Source: Spirochaetaceae bacterium (GTDB lineage: Bacteria; Spirochaetota; Spirochaetia; Treponematales; Breznakiellaceae). From it: a stretch of 12,033 nt of DNA. Made by a program: the position numbers and the translations under genes. How positions within the stretch are numbered: the first letter of the stretch is position 1; each line of letters starts with the position of its first letter. Where the stretch lies: contig JAIRZA010000034.1 in the NCBI GenBank assembly GCA_031267475.1, positions 1 to 12,033 on the forward strand. The letters run 5' to 3'. Under the pieces are notes generated by a model, which did not search any database, was not told the DNA's origin, and worked only from the letters and a program-made list of their open reading frames with translations. Positions 1 through 6,539 of this stretch are shown in pieces.

Positions 1-78
1 CAAATGGAGAATATACAAGAAAAATTTGCAAAATCCGCTTTAAGAGCAAAAAACGCCGGTTATGAATGGCGGAGATAA
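1..78 (+). CDS. C-terminal end of an unidentified protein (partial)
   Basis: Reading frame 1 is open from the first base to a TAA at 76-78 and gives 25 residues, ending in KNAGYEWRR. The fragment is charged and rich in Lys, Glu and Ala, like the tail of a soluble enzyme. It is too short to assign to a family. It lies on the same strand as the methyltransferase at 656 but is separated from it by 577 bases with their own promoter, so the two need not be co-transcribed. The open frame could also be chance, because 25 codons is short. Confidence 0.4.
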   Translation, partial: QMENIQEKFAKSALRAKNAGYEWRR

Positions 79-183
79 AAGAATTATCATGCGGGAATCT
101 AAGAATCAATGTAGCATAATTCCTTATTTTATATAGAATTATAATTTTTATACACGTCTGCCTTAAAGGTTCATTTTTTTATC

Positions 184-212
184 TTGACAAATCTGGCTAT
201 ATTTGGTATATA
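184..212 (+). promoter_or_regulatory. Sigma-70-type promoter (TTGACA, 17 bases, TATATA)
   Basis: TTGACA at 184-189 is followed after 17 bases by TATATA at 207-212, with a run of 7 T just upstream at 174-180. Transcription would start near 219. The next convincing gene on this strand begins at 656, so the transcript would carry a leader of about 435 bases that includes the poly-C run and two stem-loops. Alternatively the promoter serves a small RNA or a short peptide. Confidence 0.5.
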
Positions 213-353
213 ACGAGAAGATGAAGATTATGGATGGAGAATCTAAACAACGGATACGGCGCAGCCGGATATGGCGATGTTTTCTGACGGCGTACTTTCT
301 TAACACAGTCCAAGACGGCAAAGCTGTTTGTCTGTGGAATATCCCCATAACGT

Positions 354-367
354 CCCCCCCCCCCCCC
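354..367 (+). repeat. Homopolymer run of 14 C
   Basis: Fourteen consecutive C lie between CGT and ACAACAC. Runs this long are prone to slipped-strand mispairing and in several bacteria are phase-variation switches. Here the run lies about 135 bases downstream of a predicted start site and about 290 bases before the methyltransferase. It crosses a short unassigned open frame that could begin at ATG 221. The exact length may also be affected by sequencing error. Confidence 0.9.
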
Positions 368-555
368 ACAACACTACCACTAACACACACAGATTCAAAC
401 GGAATAAATTAGAGCTTTTTTTTCACAACAACACTGATAAAGCCTCTGAAGGAAAACCCGTAAACTGTAAGTGTGAGCGGCAGCCTCAAAACCGGAGGCG
501 TAGAATGACCTAATACAATAAGAATGAAATGATAAACAATGTTTCAAGAATAGGC

Positions 556-584
556 TTGTCTGGAAAACCTAAGTTTCCGGACAA
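556..584 (+). repeat. Stem-loop 1 before the methyltransferase
   Basis: TTGTCTGGAAA (556-566) pairs with TTTCCGGACAA (574-584) over 11 positions, one of them a G-U wobble in RNA, around a 7-base loop. No T run follows, so it does not look like a simple intrinsic terminator. It is followed closely by a second stem-loop, and the pair looks like an intergenic repeat unit or a leader structure. Confidence 0.7.
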
Positions 585-596
585 ATTCCGCTCAAA

Positions 597-631
597 ATTT
601 GTTAGACAACTCTGTTAATTGCCTAACAAAT
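597..631 (+). repeat. Stem-loop 2 before the methyltransferase
   Basis: ATTTGTTAG (597-605) pairs perfectly with CTAACAAAT (623-631). Inside, CAA (607-609) can pair with TTG (619-621). The structure ends 13 bases before the ribosome-binding site AGGAGA of the gene at 656, so it could influence translation or mRNA stability. It could equally be part of a mobile intergenic palindrome. Confidence 0.7.
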
Positions 632-655
632 CCAATAAACATTTAGGAGATTGTT

Positions 656-1432
656 ATGGGAATTATAAGAAATATTGCAAAAAATATTTTACCGCATTAT
701 ATTGTAAAGAAATATCAGATATATAAAGCAGAGCAAAATATCGCAAAAATGCCTGATATAGATGATGATGGATTTGAAAAGATCAATGGGGCTTATATTT
801 TTTCACCACAGAAATCAGACATCGCCTTTAGAGATTTATATTCTAAAATACAAGAATATACCTTGCTTGGTGAAATTAAATCGTATGCTCTTTGGCAGAT
901 AGTTAAAGAAGCATCAAAATTGAATGAAGGAGCATTTATTGAAGTTGGTGTATGGAGAGGCGGTTCCGGCGCATTGATCGCTAAACAGGCTGAAATTAAC
1001 GGGATTACTGATAATATATATTTATGCGATACATTTACAGGTGTTGTAAAATCAGGGAAAAACGATACATTTTATGAGAATGGCGAACATTCTGATACTT
1101 CAAAAGAAATTGTTGAACAGCTATTGAAAGAATATGATATACACAATGTTAAATTAGCCGTTGGAATATTTCCAGATGAAACAAGTGAATTCATAACGGA
1201 TAAAAAATTTAGATTCGCCCATATTGATGTTGATGTATATGAATCAACAAAAAACATATTTGACTGGATTTGGCAAAAAATGGTTGTGGGCGGTATAATA
1301 CTAATTGATGATTATGGTTTTTATAGATGTAATGGAATCACGAAATTTGTTAATGACGAAAGAGGAAAAAAAGATAGAATAGTATTTAACAATAGCGACG
1401 GACAAGCGGTTTTTATAAAAATAAATGAATAA
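656..1432 (+). CDS. TylF/MacO-type SAM-dependent O-methyltransferase
   Basis: Predicted class I methyltransferase of 258 residues that transfers a methyl group from S-adenosylmethionine to a hydroxyl, in this family usually of a sugar on a macrolide, glycan or similar product. The SAM-binding glycine-rich motif is EVGVWRGGS (residues 96-104), followed by the acidic LCDTFTGV (123-130). HIDVDVYEST (189-198) and LIDDYGF (216-222) hold the Asp residues that bind the divalent metal in this family. The first 45 residues are basic and poorly conserved in type. The ATG is preceded by AGGAGA at 645-650 with 5 bases of spacing, a clear start. The gene is markedly AT-rich compared with the rest of the window and stands alone on the plus strand, which suggests horizontal transfer. 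The true substrate cannot be read from sequence; a capsule, O-antigen or lipooligosaccharide sugar is the most likely guess. Confidence 0.85.
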   Translation: MGIIRNIAKNILPHYIVKKYQIYKAEQNIAKMPDIDDDGFEKINGAYIFSPQKSDIAFRDLYSKIQEYTLLGEIKSYALWQIVKEASKLNEGAFIEVGVWRGGSGALIAKQAEINGITDNIYLCDTFTGVVKSGKNDTFYENGEHSDTSKEIVEQLLKEYDIHNVKLAVGIFPDETSEFITDKKFRFAHIDVDVYESTKNIFDWIWQKMVVGGIILIDDYGFYRCNGITKFVNDERGKKDRIVFNNSDGQAVFIKINE

Positions 1433-1452
1433 ACGTATCATACAGTGGATTT

Positions 1453-1486
1453 GCAAAATGCAACGCATTAATGCTCTGCATTTTGC
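1453..1486 (+). terminator. Strong stem-loop after the methyltransferase
   Basis: GCAAAATGCA (1453-1462) pairs perfectly with TGCATTTTGC (1477-1486). The loop itself contains the palindrome GCATTAATGC (1465-1474), giving a nested hairpin. It begins 20 bases after the stop codon. No clean T run follows (GGTTTCAAGC), so termination would be imperfect or the hairpin may protect the mRNA 3' end. Confidence 0.55.
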
Positions 1487-1574
1487 GGTTTCAAGCGGCT
1501 TTGATTTTCAAAAATACGAAAACACCAAAGCCGCGCCGCGAAAGATATTATAAACTTTATAAAATAGAAAACCA

Positions 1575-1596
1575 TTTGCTGTTAGAAAACAGCAAA
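1575..1596 (-). terminator. Intrinsic terminator of the HMA-TauE-cupredoxin gene
   Basis: On the minus strand TTTGCTGTT, loop TTCT and AACAGCAAA form a perfect 9-base stem starting 4 bases after the stop codon at 1601. The following minus-strand sequence TGGTTTTCTATTTT is T-rich. It separates this gene from the convergent methyltransferase. Confidence 0.65.
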
Positions 1597-1600
1597 ATAA

Positions 1601-3445
1601 TCATCGGCTTGACGCGCAGCAAGAAGCGCCGCCCCCCGACGCCGCATCGAAATACGCATCCGGATATATCAGCGTTTCATGCTCCGCCGCCTCCTCCCGT
1701 ATTACATCGACATTCACATTATCCAAATCGTCCACCACTTTTACATAGGCGTAAAACACATTGTCCGCGGTGGAAAAATCAAAATCCTCAACAGGCATAA
1801 GTTGAATAACATTGTCGCCTTGTTCAATACCTATTCTCGTATAATACGCGGGAAATATTAGCTCGCCGTTACCGGGATCAAAAGAGTCGTTGTTGATAGT
1901 CCATAACGCGGGCACCCCTCGTTGAACAACTAAAACAGCGGCGTCCATACCGTCGTCGCGCAGTTGTGTGCTGATGATTTGGCGCGAGCCATCTTCCGAA
2001 ACCTCCGCCAGCGCCACATTTGCTGTAGGTATGGCAACCCCAGCCGGAACCGGCGAAACATCTGTTTCAGGCGCGGCGCTCTCGCCCATACCAATAACGC
2101 TGATGTTTCCGCGTATCATTCCCATCCAGCAGGAATAACTAAAATTCCCACTCCGCGCCGGAATAAATTCAATTATGTTTTCTCCTTGCTTAAACTGATA
2201 TTCAATACCGTACTCTCTGATGATCATGCGATTGTTGCAACCATTGATGCTTCCGGCGGGCGCATTTACCACCCAGCGCACAGGTATTCCTTGCTGTACA
2301 GTAATCGAAGGATAGCGCCCTCCGCTCAGTGTTGAGTTGACGATTTGAACACCGTTTTCTATTAACGGCGTGAAAGCAGTTGTGTTTGACGAGCCTGCCT
2401 TAATTTTTGCGGCGGCGAAGGCTTTACCGGTGAAATCCAGATTGACACCTGAAAGATTTACGCCGTAATTTAACATTGTCATCCCCATCACTGTTACTAG
2501 GACAGCGCCCGCCTGCGCGACACGGCGGGTAAACATCGGGGCTTTTGCGTTATTGCTCAAGAGCGAGCTCAGCGCTCCGACACCCGCCATCAACGGGGTT
2601 GTCCCTATGCTAAAAACAAACATAGAAAGCGCCCCTGAAACTGGACTTCCTGTAGAAAGCGCGTAAAGCTGCATCGCCTGCAAGGGTCCGCACGGCATTA
2701 GTCCGTTCAAAATACCGGCTAACAGCGGTTTTTTATTCACGGCTTTTTCTTTGTTTATTTTTTTTGCAAAAATATCCGGCAAGCGAGGCGTAAAGCGGCG
2801 CAGCGCGGGGAAAAAACCCAGCATATTGATTCCCATTATCACCATAAATACGCCGGCGGCTAATTGAACAAGACCTGTGAAGCGCCCCGATACGTTTATT
2901 ACCGTTCCGACAGCCCCTACAATGGCGCCGGTTATAGTATACGAGATTATTCGCCCGCCGTTGTAAAGCAGCGCCGGCGCTAATGTTTTTCCGGCGCCTT
3001 TTTTTTCAAAAGGCGCGGTGTTTATACATTGCGAAAGATTAATACCGCCGCACATCGCGGCGCAGTGCAGCGATGTCGCCAGCCCTGTGATAAACAACAT
3101 CCCATAGTCCATGCTTGTCTCGGCCAACGGCAGCATTGATGTCAGCGGGCCTATGTTCAATCTCCGCAACAGCGCGTACAAAGCGATAATTATTATTAAT
3201 ATTCCGGCTATTTCTAACGCCGGCGTATTTTTTTTATCGCCCAGTACTGAATAGCCTATTTTTTCTATTATTTCTGTTATTCGGCCTAATGTTATTTCCG
3301 TATCGTTATAGCTTATACGCGCTGTTTCTGTGTTAAAATCAACTACAGCGCCATCTATTCCGCTTGTGTTTTTCAATGTTTGCTCGATGCGCTTTTGACA
3401 CTGAGCGCACGTCATCCCGCCTATGCGAATCGTTTCTGTTTTCAT
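1601..3445 (-). CDS. HMA / TauE-SafE-like membrane / double cupredoxin fusion protein
   Basis: Predicted membrane protein of 614 residues for copper (or related metal) handling. Residues 1-68 are a heavy-metal-associated domain with the metal-binding motif GMTCAQC (10-16). One membrane segment (about 78-95) leads to a TauE/SafE- or DsbD-like membrane domain (about 113-328, six or so helices) with conserved Cys in LHCAAMCGG (126-134) and NGLMPCGP (247-254). A first cupredoxin-like domain (about 355-453) has candidate ligands Cys402, Cys439, Met441 and Met443 in NGCNN and SCWMGM. A second domain of the same fold (about 495-575) lacks all of these. The tail ends in GGGASCCASSR, whose vicinal Cys could also bind metal. 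A TTG at 3449-3451 is an alternative start; ATG at 3443-3445 is preferred, but neither has a clear ribosome-binding site. No copper ATPase or regulator lies nearby. The exact transported or reduced species is unknown. Confidence 0.85.
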   Translation of the reverse strand: MKTETIRIGGMTCAQCQKRIEQTLKNTSGIDGAVVDFNTETARISYNDTEITLGRITEIIEKIGYSVLGDKKNTPALEIAGILIIIIALYALLRRLNIGPLTSMLPLAETSMDYGMLFITGLATSLHCAAMCGGINLSQCINTAPFEKKGAGKTLAPALLYNGGRIISYTITGAIVGAVGTVINVSGRFTGLVQLAAGVFMVIMGINMLGFFPALRRFTPRLPDIFAKKINKEKAVNKKPLLAGILNGLMPCGPLQAMQLYALSTGSPVSGALSMFVFSIGTTPLMAGVGALSSLLSNNAKAPMFTRRVAQAGAVLVTVMGMTMLNYGVNLSGVNLDFTGKAFAAAKIKAGSSNTTAFTPLIENGVQIVNSTLSGGRYPSITVQQGIPVRWVVNAPAGSINGCNNRMIIREYGIEYQFKQGENIIEFIPARSGNFSYSCWMGMIRGNISVIGMGESAAPETDVSPVPAGVAIPTANVALAEVSEDGSRQIISTQLRDDGMDAAVLVVQRGVPALWTINNDSFDPGNGELIFPAYYTRIGIEQGDNVIQLMPVEDFDFSTADNVFYAYVKVVDDLDNVNVDVIREEAAEHETLIYPDAYFDAASGGGASCCASSR

Positions 3446-3500
3446 ATTCAAAATATATCACGCAATTGTGTCAAAATTATGCCGCGCAATCAGCGAGGAC

Positions 3501-3531
3501 AAAAAAAAGCCTTTCCAATCTGGAAAGGCTT
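3501..3531 (-). terminator. Rho-independent terminator of fhs
   Basis: On the minus strand AAGCCTTTCC, loop AGATT and GGAAAGGCTT form a perfect 10-base stem running into a stretch of T (the complement of the 8 A at 3501-3508). This is a textbook intrinsic terminator, 110 bases after the fhs stop codon, and it ends the metF-fhs transcript before the membrane protein gene. Confidence 0.9.
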
Positions 3532-3551
3532 CAAAAAATACTGTTACGGTG

Positions 3552-3581
3552 TTTCACGAGCTTGAATTCAAGCTCGTGAAA
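3552..3581. repeat. Perfect 30-base palindrome after fhs
   Basis: TTTCACGAGCTTGAA (3552-3566) is followed directly by its exact reverse complement (3567-3581), centred on a GAATTC. In RNA it gives a stem of about 13 pairs with an AATT loop. It lies between the fhs stop codon and the terminator at 3501-3531, so it is transcribed in the fhs 3' untranslated region. It may be a REP-like element, an mRNA-stabilising hairpin or a protein-binding operator. Confidence 0.9.
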
Positions 3582-3640
3582 GGATTCCCATACACCGCCT
3601 TTTGTTGCTAAGCCGCCCAATTTATGGCCGGCCGCGCGGT

Positions 3641-5374
3641 TTAGAACAAACCGGAAATTTTGCCAGTGTTGTCAACGTCAATTTTTTCGGCGGACGGAAC
3701 CGGCGGAAGACCCGGCATCGTCATGATTTCACCGGTAAGCGCGACAATAAAGCCCGCGCCGGCTGAAATCTTGATGTTGCGAACCGTAAGCGTCCAGCCT
3801 TTCGGCGCGCCCTTTAAGTTCGGGTCGTCCGAGAAGCTGTATTGCGTTTTTGCCATACATATCGGAACCTTGTCCATGCCAAGTTTTTCAAGCTGTTCAA
3901 TCTGTTTTTGCGCGTTCGGCAGGATAGCTACACCGTCCGCATGGTAGATTTTCTTAGCAATCGCTTCGATTTTATCCTTGATAGAGGCGTTTACATCGTA
4001 GCAGAATGTGAAATCATTCGGCTGTTCGCAGAGGCGTACAACTTCTTCCGCAAGTTTTTTACCGCCCTCGCCGCCTTTTGCCCACACTTCGGAAAGCGCT
4101 ACATTTACGCCGAGTTTTTTGCACTCTGATTCGACAAGATCGAGTTCCGCTTTGGTATCTTTTGGGAAAGCGTTGATGGCGACCACCGCGGGCAGTTTGT
4201 ATACCTTGGTGATGTTTTCAACGTGTTGCAGCAAGTTCGGCAGACCTTTTTTGAGAGCGTCAAGATTTTCCTTTTCGAGATCGGCTTTAGCGACACCGCC
4301 GTGCGATTTCAGAGCGCGGACAGTAGCCACAATTACAACCGCGCTGGGTTTGAGTCCGGCGAAACGGCATTTAATATCAAGAAATTTTTCCGCGCCAAGA
4401 TCCGCTCCAAAGCCGCCTTCGGTAACTACATAGTCGCCGAGTTTAAGCGCCAGTTTGGTAGCCATGATAGAGTTGCAGCCATGCGCTATGTTGGCAAAAG
4501 GACCGCCGTGGATAAACGCGGGCGTGCCTTCAAGCGTCTGTACTAGGTTGGGCTTGAGAGCGTCTTTGAGCAAAGCCGCCATTGCGCCTTCCGCGTGAAG
4601 CTGGGCAGCGGTTACCGGTTTTTCGGAGCCGTCCGACTGCTTGCCGTAGGTATAACCCACGATGATGCGCCCAAGACGGGCTTTAAGATCGTCAATATCT
4701 CTGGAAAGACAAAGTATCGCCATAACTTCTGAAGCGACCGTTATATCGTAGCCGTCTTCACGGGGGGCTCCGTTGGCCTTGCCGCCCAAGCCGTCAACGA
4801 TAAAGCGCAACTGCCTGTCGTTCATATCGACGCAGCGCCGCCATATAATTTTACGCGGGTCGATGTTGCATTTGTTTCCCTGATAAATATGATTGTCAAT
4901 CATGGCGGCAAGCAGATTGTTCGCCGCGCCTATGGCGTGAAAGTCGCCGGTGAAGTGCAGGTTGATGTCTTCCATCGGGATAACCTGCGCCCAGCCGCCG
5001 CCCGCCGCGCCGCCTTTTACGCCGAATACCGGCCCAAGAGACGGCTCGCGCAACGCCACTACGACCTTCTTTCCGAGCTTTGAAAGACCATCCGACACAC
5101 CGACAGTCGTCGTTGTCTTGCCCTCGCCCGCCGGCGTGGGGGTGATGGCGGTAACAAGCACTAGCTTGCCGTCAGGCTTGTTTTTCAGCTCGTTGTTTAG
5201 ATAGTTGTAATCTATCTTTGCCTTGTAACGTCCGTAATGTTCAATATACTTTTCGGGAATGTCAAGTTTTTTCGCTATCTCGGAAATGTCATAGGCGTAC
5301 TCTGGATATACCGCCTGCGCAATCTCGATATCGGAACCAATAAATTTTTTTACTGCGTCAGAACCTTTTGCCAT
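3641..5374 (-). CDS. fhs: Formate-tetrahydrofolate ligase
   Basis: Cytoplasmic enzyme that makes 10-formyltetrahydrofolate from formate, tetrahydrofolate and ATP: the first folate-bound step of the Wood-Ljungdahl methyl branch, and also a source of formyl groups for purine synthesis. The protein has 577 residues, slightly above the usual 555-560. The ATP-binding loop is TPTPAGEGKTTTT (78-90). The family signatures are GVKGGAAGGGW (118-128) and VATVRALKSHGG (349-360). REPSLGP (109-115), HFTGDFHAIGAANN (140-153) and GGPFANIAHG (290-299) are also typical. The ATG is preceded by AAGGAG (complement of 5381-5386), 6 bases away. It lies 144 bases downstream of metF on the same strand with no good terminator between, so it is probably co-transcribed, though stem-loops fill the gap. 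The protein is complete and nothing suggests loss of function. Confidence 0.98.
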   Translation of the reverse strand: MAKGSDAVKKFIGSDIEIAQAVYPEYAYDISEIAKKLDIPEKYIEHYGRYKAKIDYNYLNNELKNKPDGKLVLVTAITPTPAGEGKTTTTVGVSDGLSKLGKKVVVALREPSLGPVFGVKGGAAGGGWAQVIPMEDINLHFTGDFHAIGAANNLLAAMIDNHIYQGNKCNIDPRKIIWRRCVDMNDRQLRFIVDGLGGKANGAPREDGYDITVASEVMAILCLSRDIDDLKARLGRIIVGYTYGKQSDGSEKPVTAAQLHAEGAMAALLKDALKPNLVQTLEGTPAFIHGGPFANIAHGCNSIMATKLALKLGDYVVTEGGFGADLGAEKFLDIKCRFAGLKPSAVVIVATVRALKSHGGVAKADLEKENLDALKKGLPNLLQHVENITKVYKLPAVVAINAFPKDTKAELDLVESECKKLGVNVALSEVWAKGGEGGKKLAEEVVRLCEQPNDFTFCYDVNASIKDKIEAIAKKIYHADGVAILPNAQKQIEQLEKLGMDKVPICMAKTQYSFSDDPNLKGAPKGWTLTVRNIKISAGAGFIVALTGEIMTMPGLPPVPSAEKIDVDNTGKISGLF

Positions 5375-5404
5375 TGTGTTCTCCTTAATAAATGTAGGAT
5401 TTTA

Positions 5405-5417
5405 GGGGCGACGCCCC
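5405..5417. repeat. GC-rich mini-palindrome in the fhs leader
   Basis: GGGGC, loop GAC and GCCCC form a short, very stable stem-loop 31 bases upstream of the fhs start codon. The octamer GCGACGCC (5408-5415) recurs exactly in the larger hairpin at 5491-5515 (5501-5508), which suggests the two come from the same repeat family. Confidence 0.7.
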
Positions 5418-5422
5418 GTTTT

Positions 5423-5476
5423 AGAAAGGACGGCGAAACATAAATCACCGCAAAGGGAAGTTTCCCCGCCCTTTCT
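5423..5476. repeat. Imperfect inverted repeat with nested hairpin in the metF-fhs gap
   Basis: AGAAAGGACGG (5423-5433) and CCGCCCTTTCT (5466-5476) are complementary over 11 positions with one mismatch. Inside lies GGGAAGTTTCCC (5455-5466), which can fold as a competing smaller stem and shares the outer arm's edge. Alternative folding of this kind in the fhs leader could be regulatory, but could also be an intergenic repeat. Confidence 0.6.
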
Positions 5477-5490
5477 ATTTGCTAATTTTT

Positions 5491-5515
5491 ACGTTTCGGC
5501 GCGACGCCGAAACGT
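5491..5515. repeat. Perfect 11-base stem-loop just after metF
   Basis: ACGTTTCGGCG (5491-5501) and CGCCGAAACGT (5505-5515) are perfectly complementary around a CGA loop, 3 bases beyond the metF stop codon. On the minus strand, in which metF and fhs are read, it is followed by AAAAATTAGC rather than a T run, so it is not a standard terminator for metF. It may stabilise the metF mRNA end or tune fhs expression. Confidence 0.8.
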
Positions 5516-5518
5516 GTT

Positions 5519-6439
5519 TTATTCGCTCTTTGAGCGAATACCGGAATCAAGCACTATCTTGCCAACGTCCGCCGCCCTGTTAAGCGCGTACAGGTGTATA
5601 CCTTGCAGATCGGTGTTCATGTAATTCCACAACGATTTAACCGTGTACTCCATGCCCGCCTTCTTGAAGTCGGCCGCGTACTCTTTGACCACGTTTTCCG
5701 CAGAGCCTCTGGGCGGCGTATACTTGCCGATGATGGCGGCTAGTTCTTTCGGTATCGCGCACCCGTTGGAAACGGTCATGTTGATGATAGGATCGCGGGC
5801 AAGCACCGGCATTAACCCCATTACAAATGGAAGTTTAATACCCGCCTTGCGGCATTTTTTTACCCAGCGCTCGTATTCATTGATGTCGTGGCAAAGCTGA
5901 CACATTATGAATTCGGCGCCCGCGTCCTGTTTCGCGCGAATAAACGCGATGTCGGATTCGGGGCTGACCGCTAAAATGTGCGTCTCGGGGTCGCCGGCCG
6001 CGGCTATTGTGAACTTGTCGCCGAAATTCGCCTTGATAAACTCGATAAGCTGATTCGCGTTGCTGAACGCGCCGCCTGTAGTGGTGGCGAATTTGCCGGT
6101 GGCGGGGTCTTTCGGAAAGTCGCCGCGCATAGCAAGAACATTCTGAATCCCTATGCCCAAGTATTCGTTGAGTTCCTTAAGAATTCTTTCTTTTGAGGTG
6201 CCTATACAGGTAAAGTGCGTCATACAATTAACTTTTTTATCGGTTATGTATTTACAGATTTCTTGACTTTTACCAACATTGGTACCGCCCGCCCCATAGG
6301 TGCAGCTTATAAAATCCGGCCGGAACTTAAATAGTTCGTCAAGCTCTTTTTGAAGCTTGGGAACTCCATCATCTTCTTTTGGGGGGAACACCTCGAAAGA
6401 AAAGGTCATCTTTTTTTTGAGAATCTCTGAGATTTTCAT
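5519..6439 (-). CDS. metF: Methylenetetrahydrofolate reductase
   Basis: Flavoprotein of 306 residues, the usual size of the bacterial single-domain MetF TIM barrel. It reduces 5,10-methylene- to 5-methyltetrahydrofolate, for methionine synthesis or for the methyl branch of acetogenesis. FEVFPPK (15-21) carries the catalytic Glu16. CTYGAGG (46-52), MTHFTC (73-78), VLAMRGD (101-107) and AAAGDPETH (146-154) line the FAD and folate sites, and QLCHD (171-175) carries the folate-contacting Gln. The ATG is preceded by GGAGG (complement of 6445-6449), 5 bases away. It is the first gene behind the promoter at 6489-6518 and is followed by fhs. A 9-base stem-loop (5520-5540) covers its last codons and stop. 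No partner gene such as metV is visible here, so the electron donor cannot be inferred. Confidence 0.97.
   Translation of the reverse strand: MKISEILKKKMTFSFEVFPPKEDDGVPKLQKELDELFKFRPDFISCTYGAGGTNVGKSQEICKYITDKKVNCMTHFTCIGTSKERILKELNEYLGIGIQNVLAMRGDFPKDPATGKFATTTGGAFSNANQLIEFIKANFGDKFTIAAAGDPETHILAVSPESDIAFIRAKQDAGAEFIMCQLCHDINEYERWVKKCRKAGIKLPFVMGLMPVLARDPIINMTVSNGCAIPKELAAIIGKYTPPRGSAENVVKEYAADFKKAGMEYTVKSLWNYMNTDLQGIHLYALNRAADVGKIVLDSGIRSKSE
5520..5540. repeat. Stem-loop over the metF stop codon
   Basis: TATTCGCTC (5520-5528) and GAGCGAATA (5532-5540) pair perfectly around a 3-base loop. The element includes the last six sense codons of metF and most of its stop codon, so a coding end and a hairpin coincide. 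It directly abuts the 5491-5515 hairpin. Confidence 0.75.
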
Positions 6440-6488
6440 TTTTGCCTCCAGTGCATTTTTATATTCCCTAGTTATAAGGTTTTTATAT

Positions 6489-6518
6489 ATTATAAGTGAT
6501 TGGAAACGTGATTGTCAA
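6489..6518 (-). promoter_or_regulatory. Near-consensus promoter of metF-fhs with A/T-rich upstream element
   Basis: On the minus strand TTGACA (complement of 6513-6518) and TATAAT (complement of 6489-6494) are both exact consensus hexamers, separated by 18 bases. An A/T palindrome, ACAAAAAATTTTTGT (6518-6532), sits right upstream of the -35 box and resembles an UP element. Transcription would start near 6481, giving a leader of about 40 bases, too short for a riboswitch. Strong constitutive expression is expected. Confidence 0.85.
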
Positions 6519-6539
6519 CAAAAATTTTTTGTGAATATG

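Larger units (their letters stand above)
79..655. other. Long non-coding stretch left of the methyltransferase
   Basis: This 577-base gap holds no convincing gene. The short open frames on either strand (60-75 codons) have no ribosome-binding site, no recognisable motif and unbalanced composition. In order it contains a consensus-like promoter (184-212), a run of 14 C (354-367), an A/C-rich stretch (368-392), a run of 8 T (416-423), a small stem-loop GCCTC/GAGGC (483-499) and two larger stem-loops (556-584 and 597-631). The A/C-rich part resembles in style the repeats at the right edge of the window. Confidence 0.6.

Noticed and set aside
150..180. Intrinsic terminator after the left partial gene
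   Set aside because: A T run (174-180) is present, but the only preceding stem (CCTT/AAGG) is 4 pairs at most and too weak.
163..412. Short open frames on both strands across the poly-C region (69-75 codons)
   Set aside because: They have no ribosome-binding site or recognisable motif, and their proline or glycine runs come only from the homopolymer. The plus-strand frame's first ATG lies inside the promoter.
1471..1800. Plus-strand open frame of 109 codons crossing the end of the membrane protein gene
   Set aside because: It is antisense to a well-supported gene, spans two hairpins and has a low-complexity Pro/His/Arg product.
5375..5518. A tetrahydrofolate riboswitch upstream of fhs
   Set aside because: The hairpins are simple palindromes without the expected junction or pseudoknot partners that I can identify.
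6440..6488. A riboswitch (SAM or tetrahydrofolate type) in the metF leader
   Set aside because: The predicted leader is only about 40 bases and shows no conserved core; it cannot hold such an aptamer.
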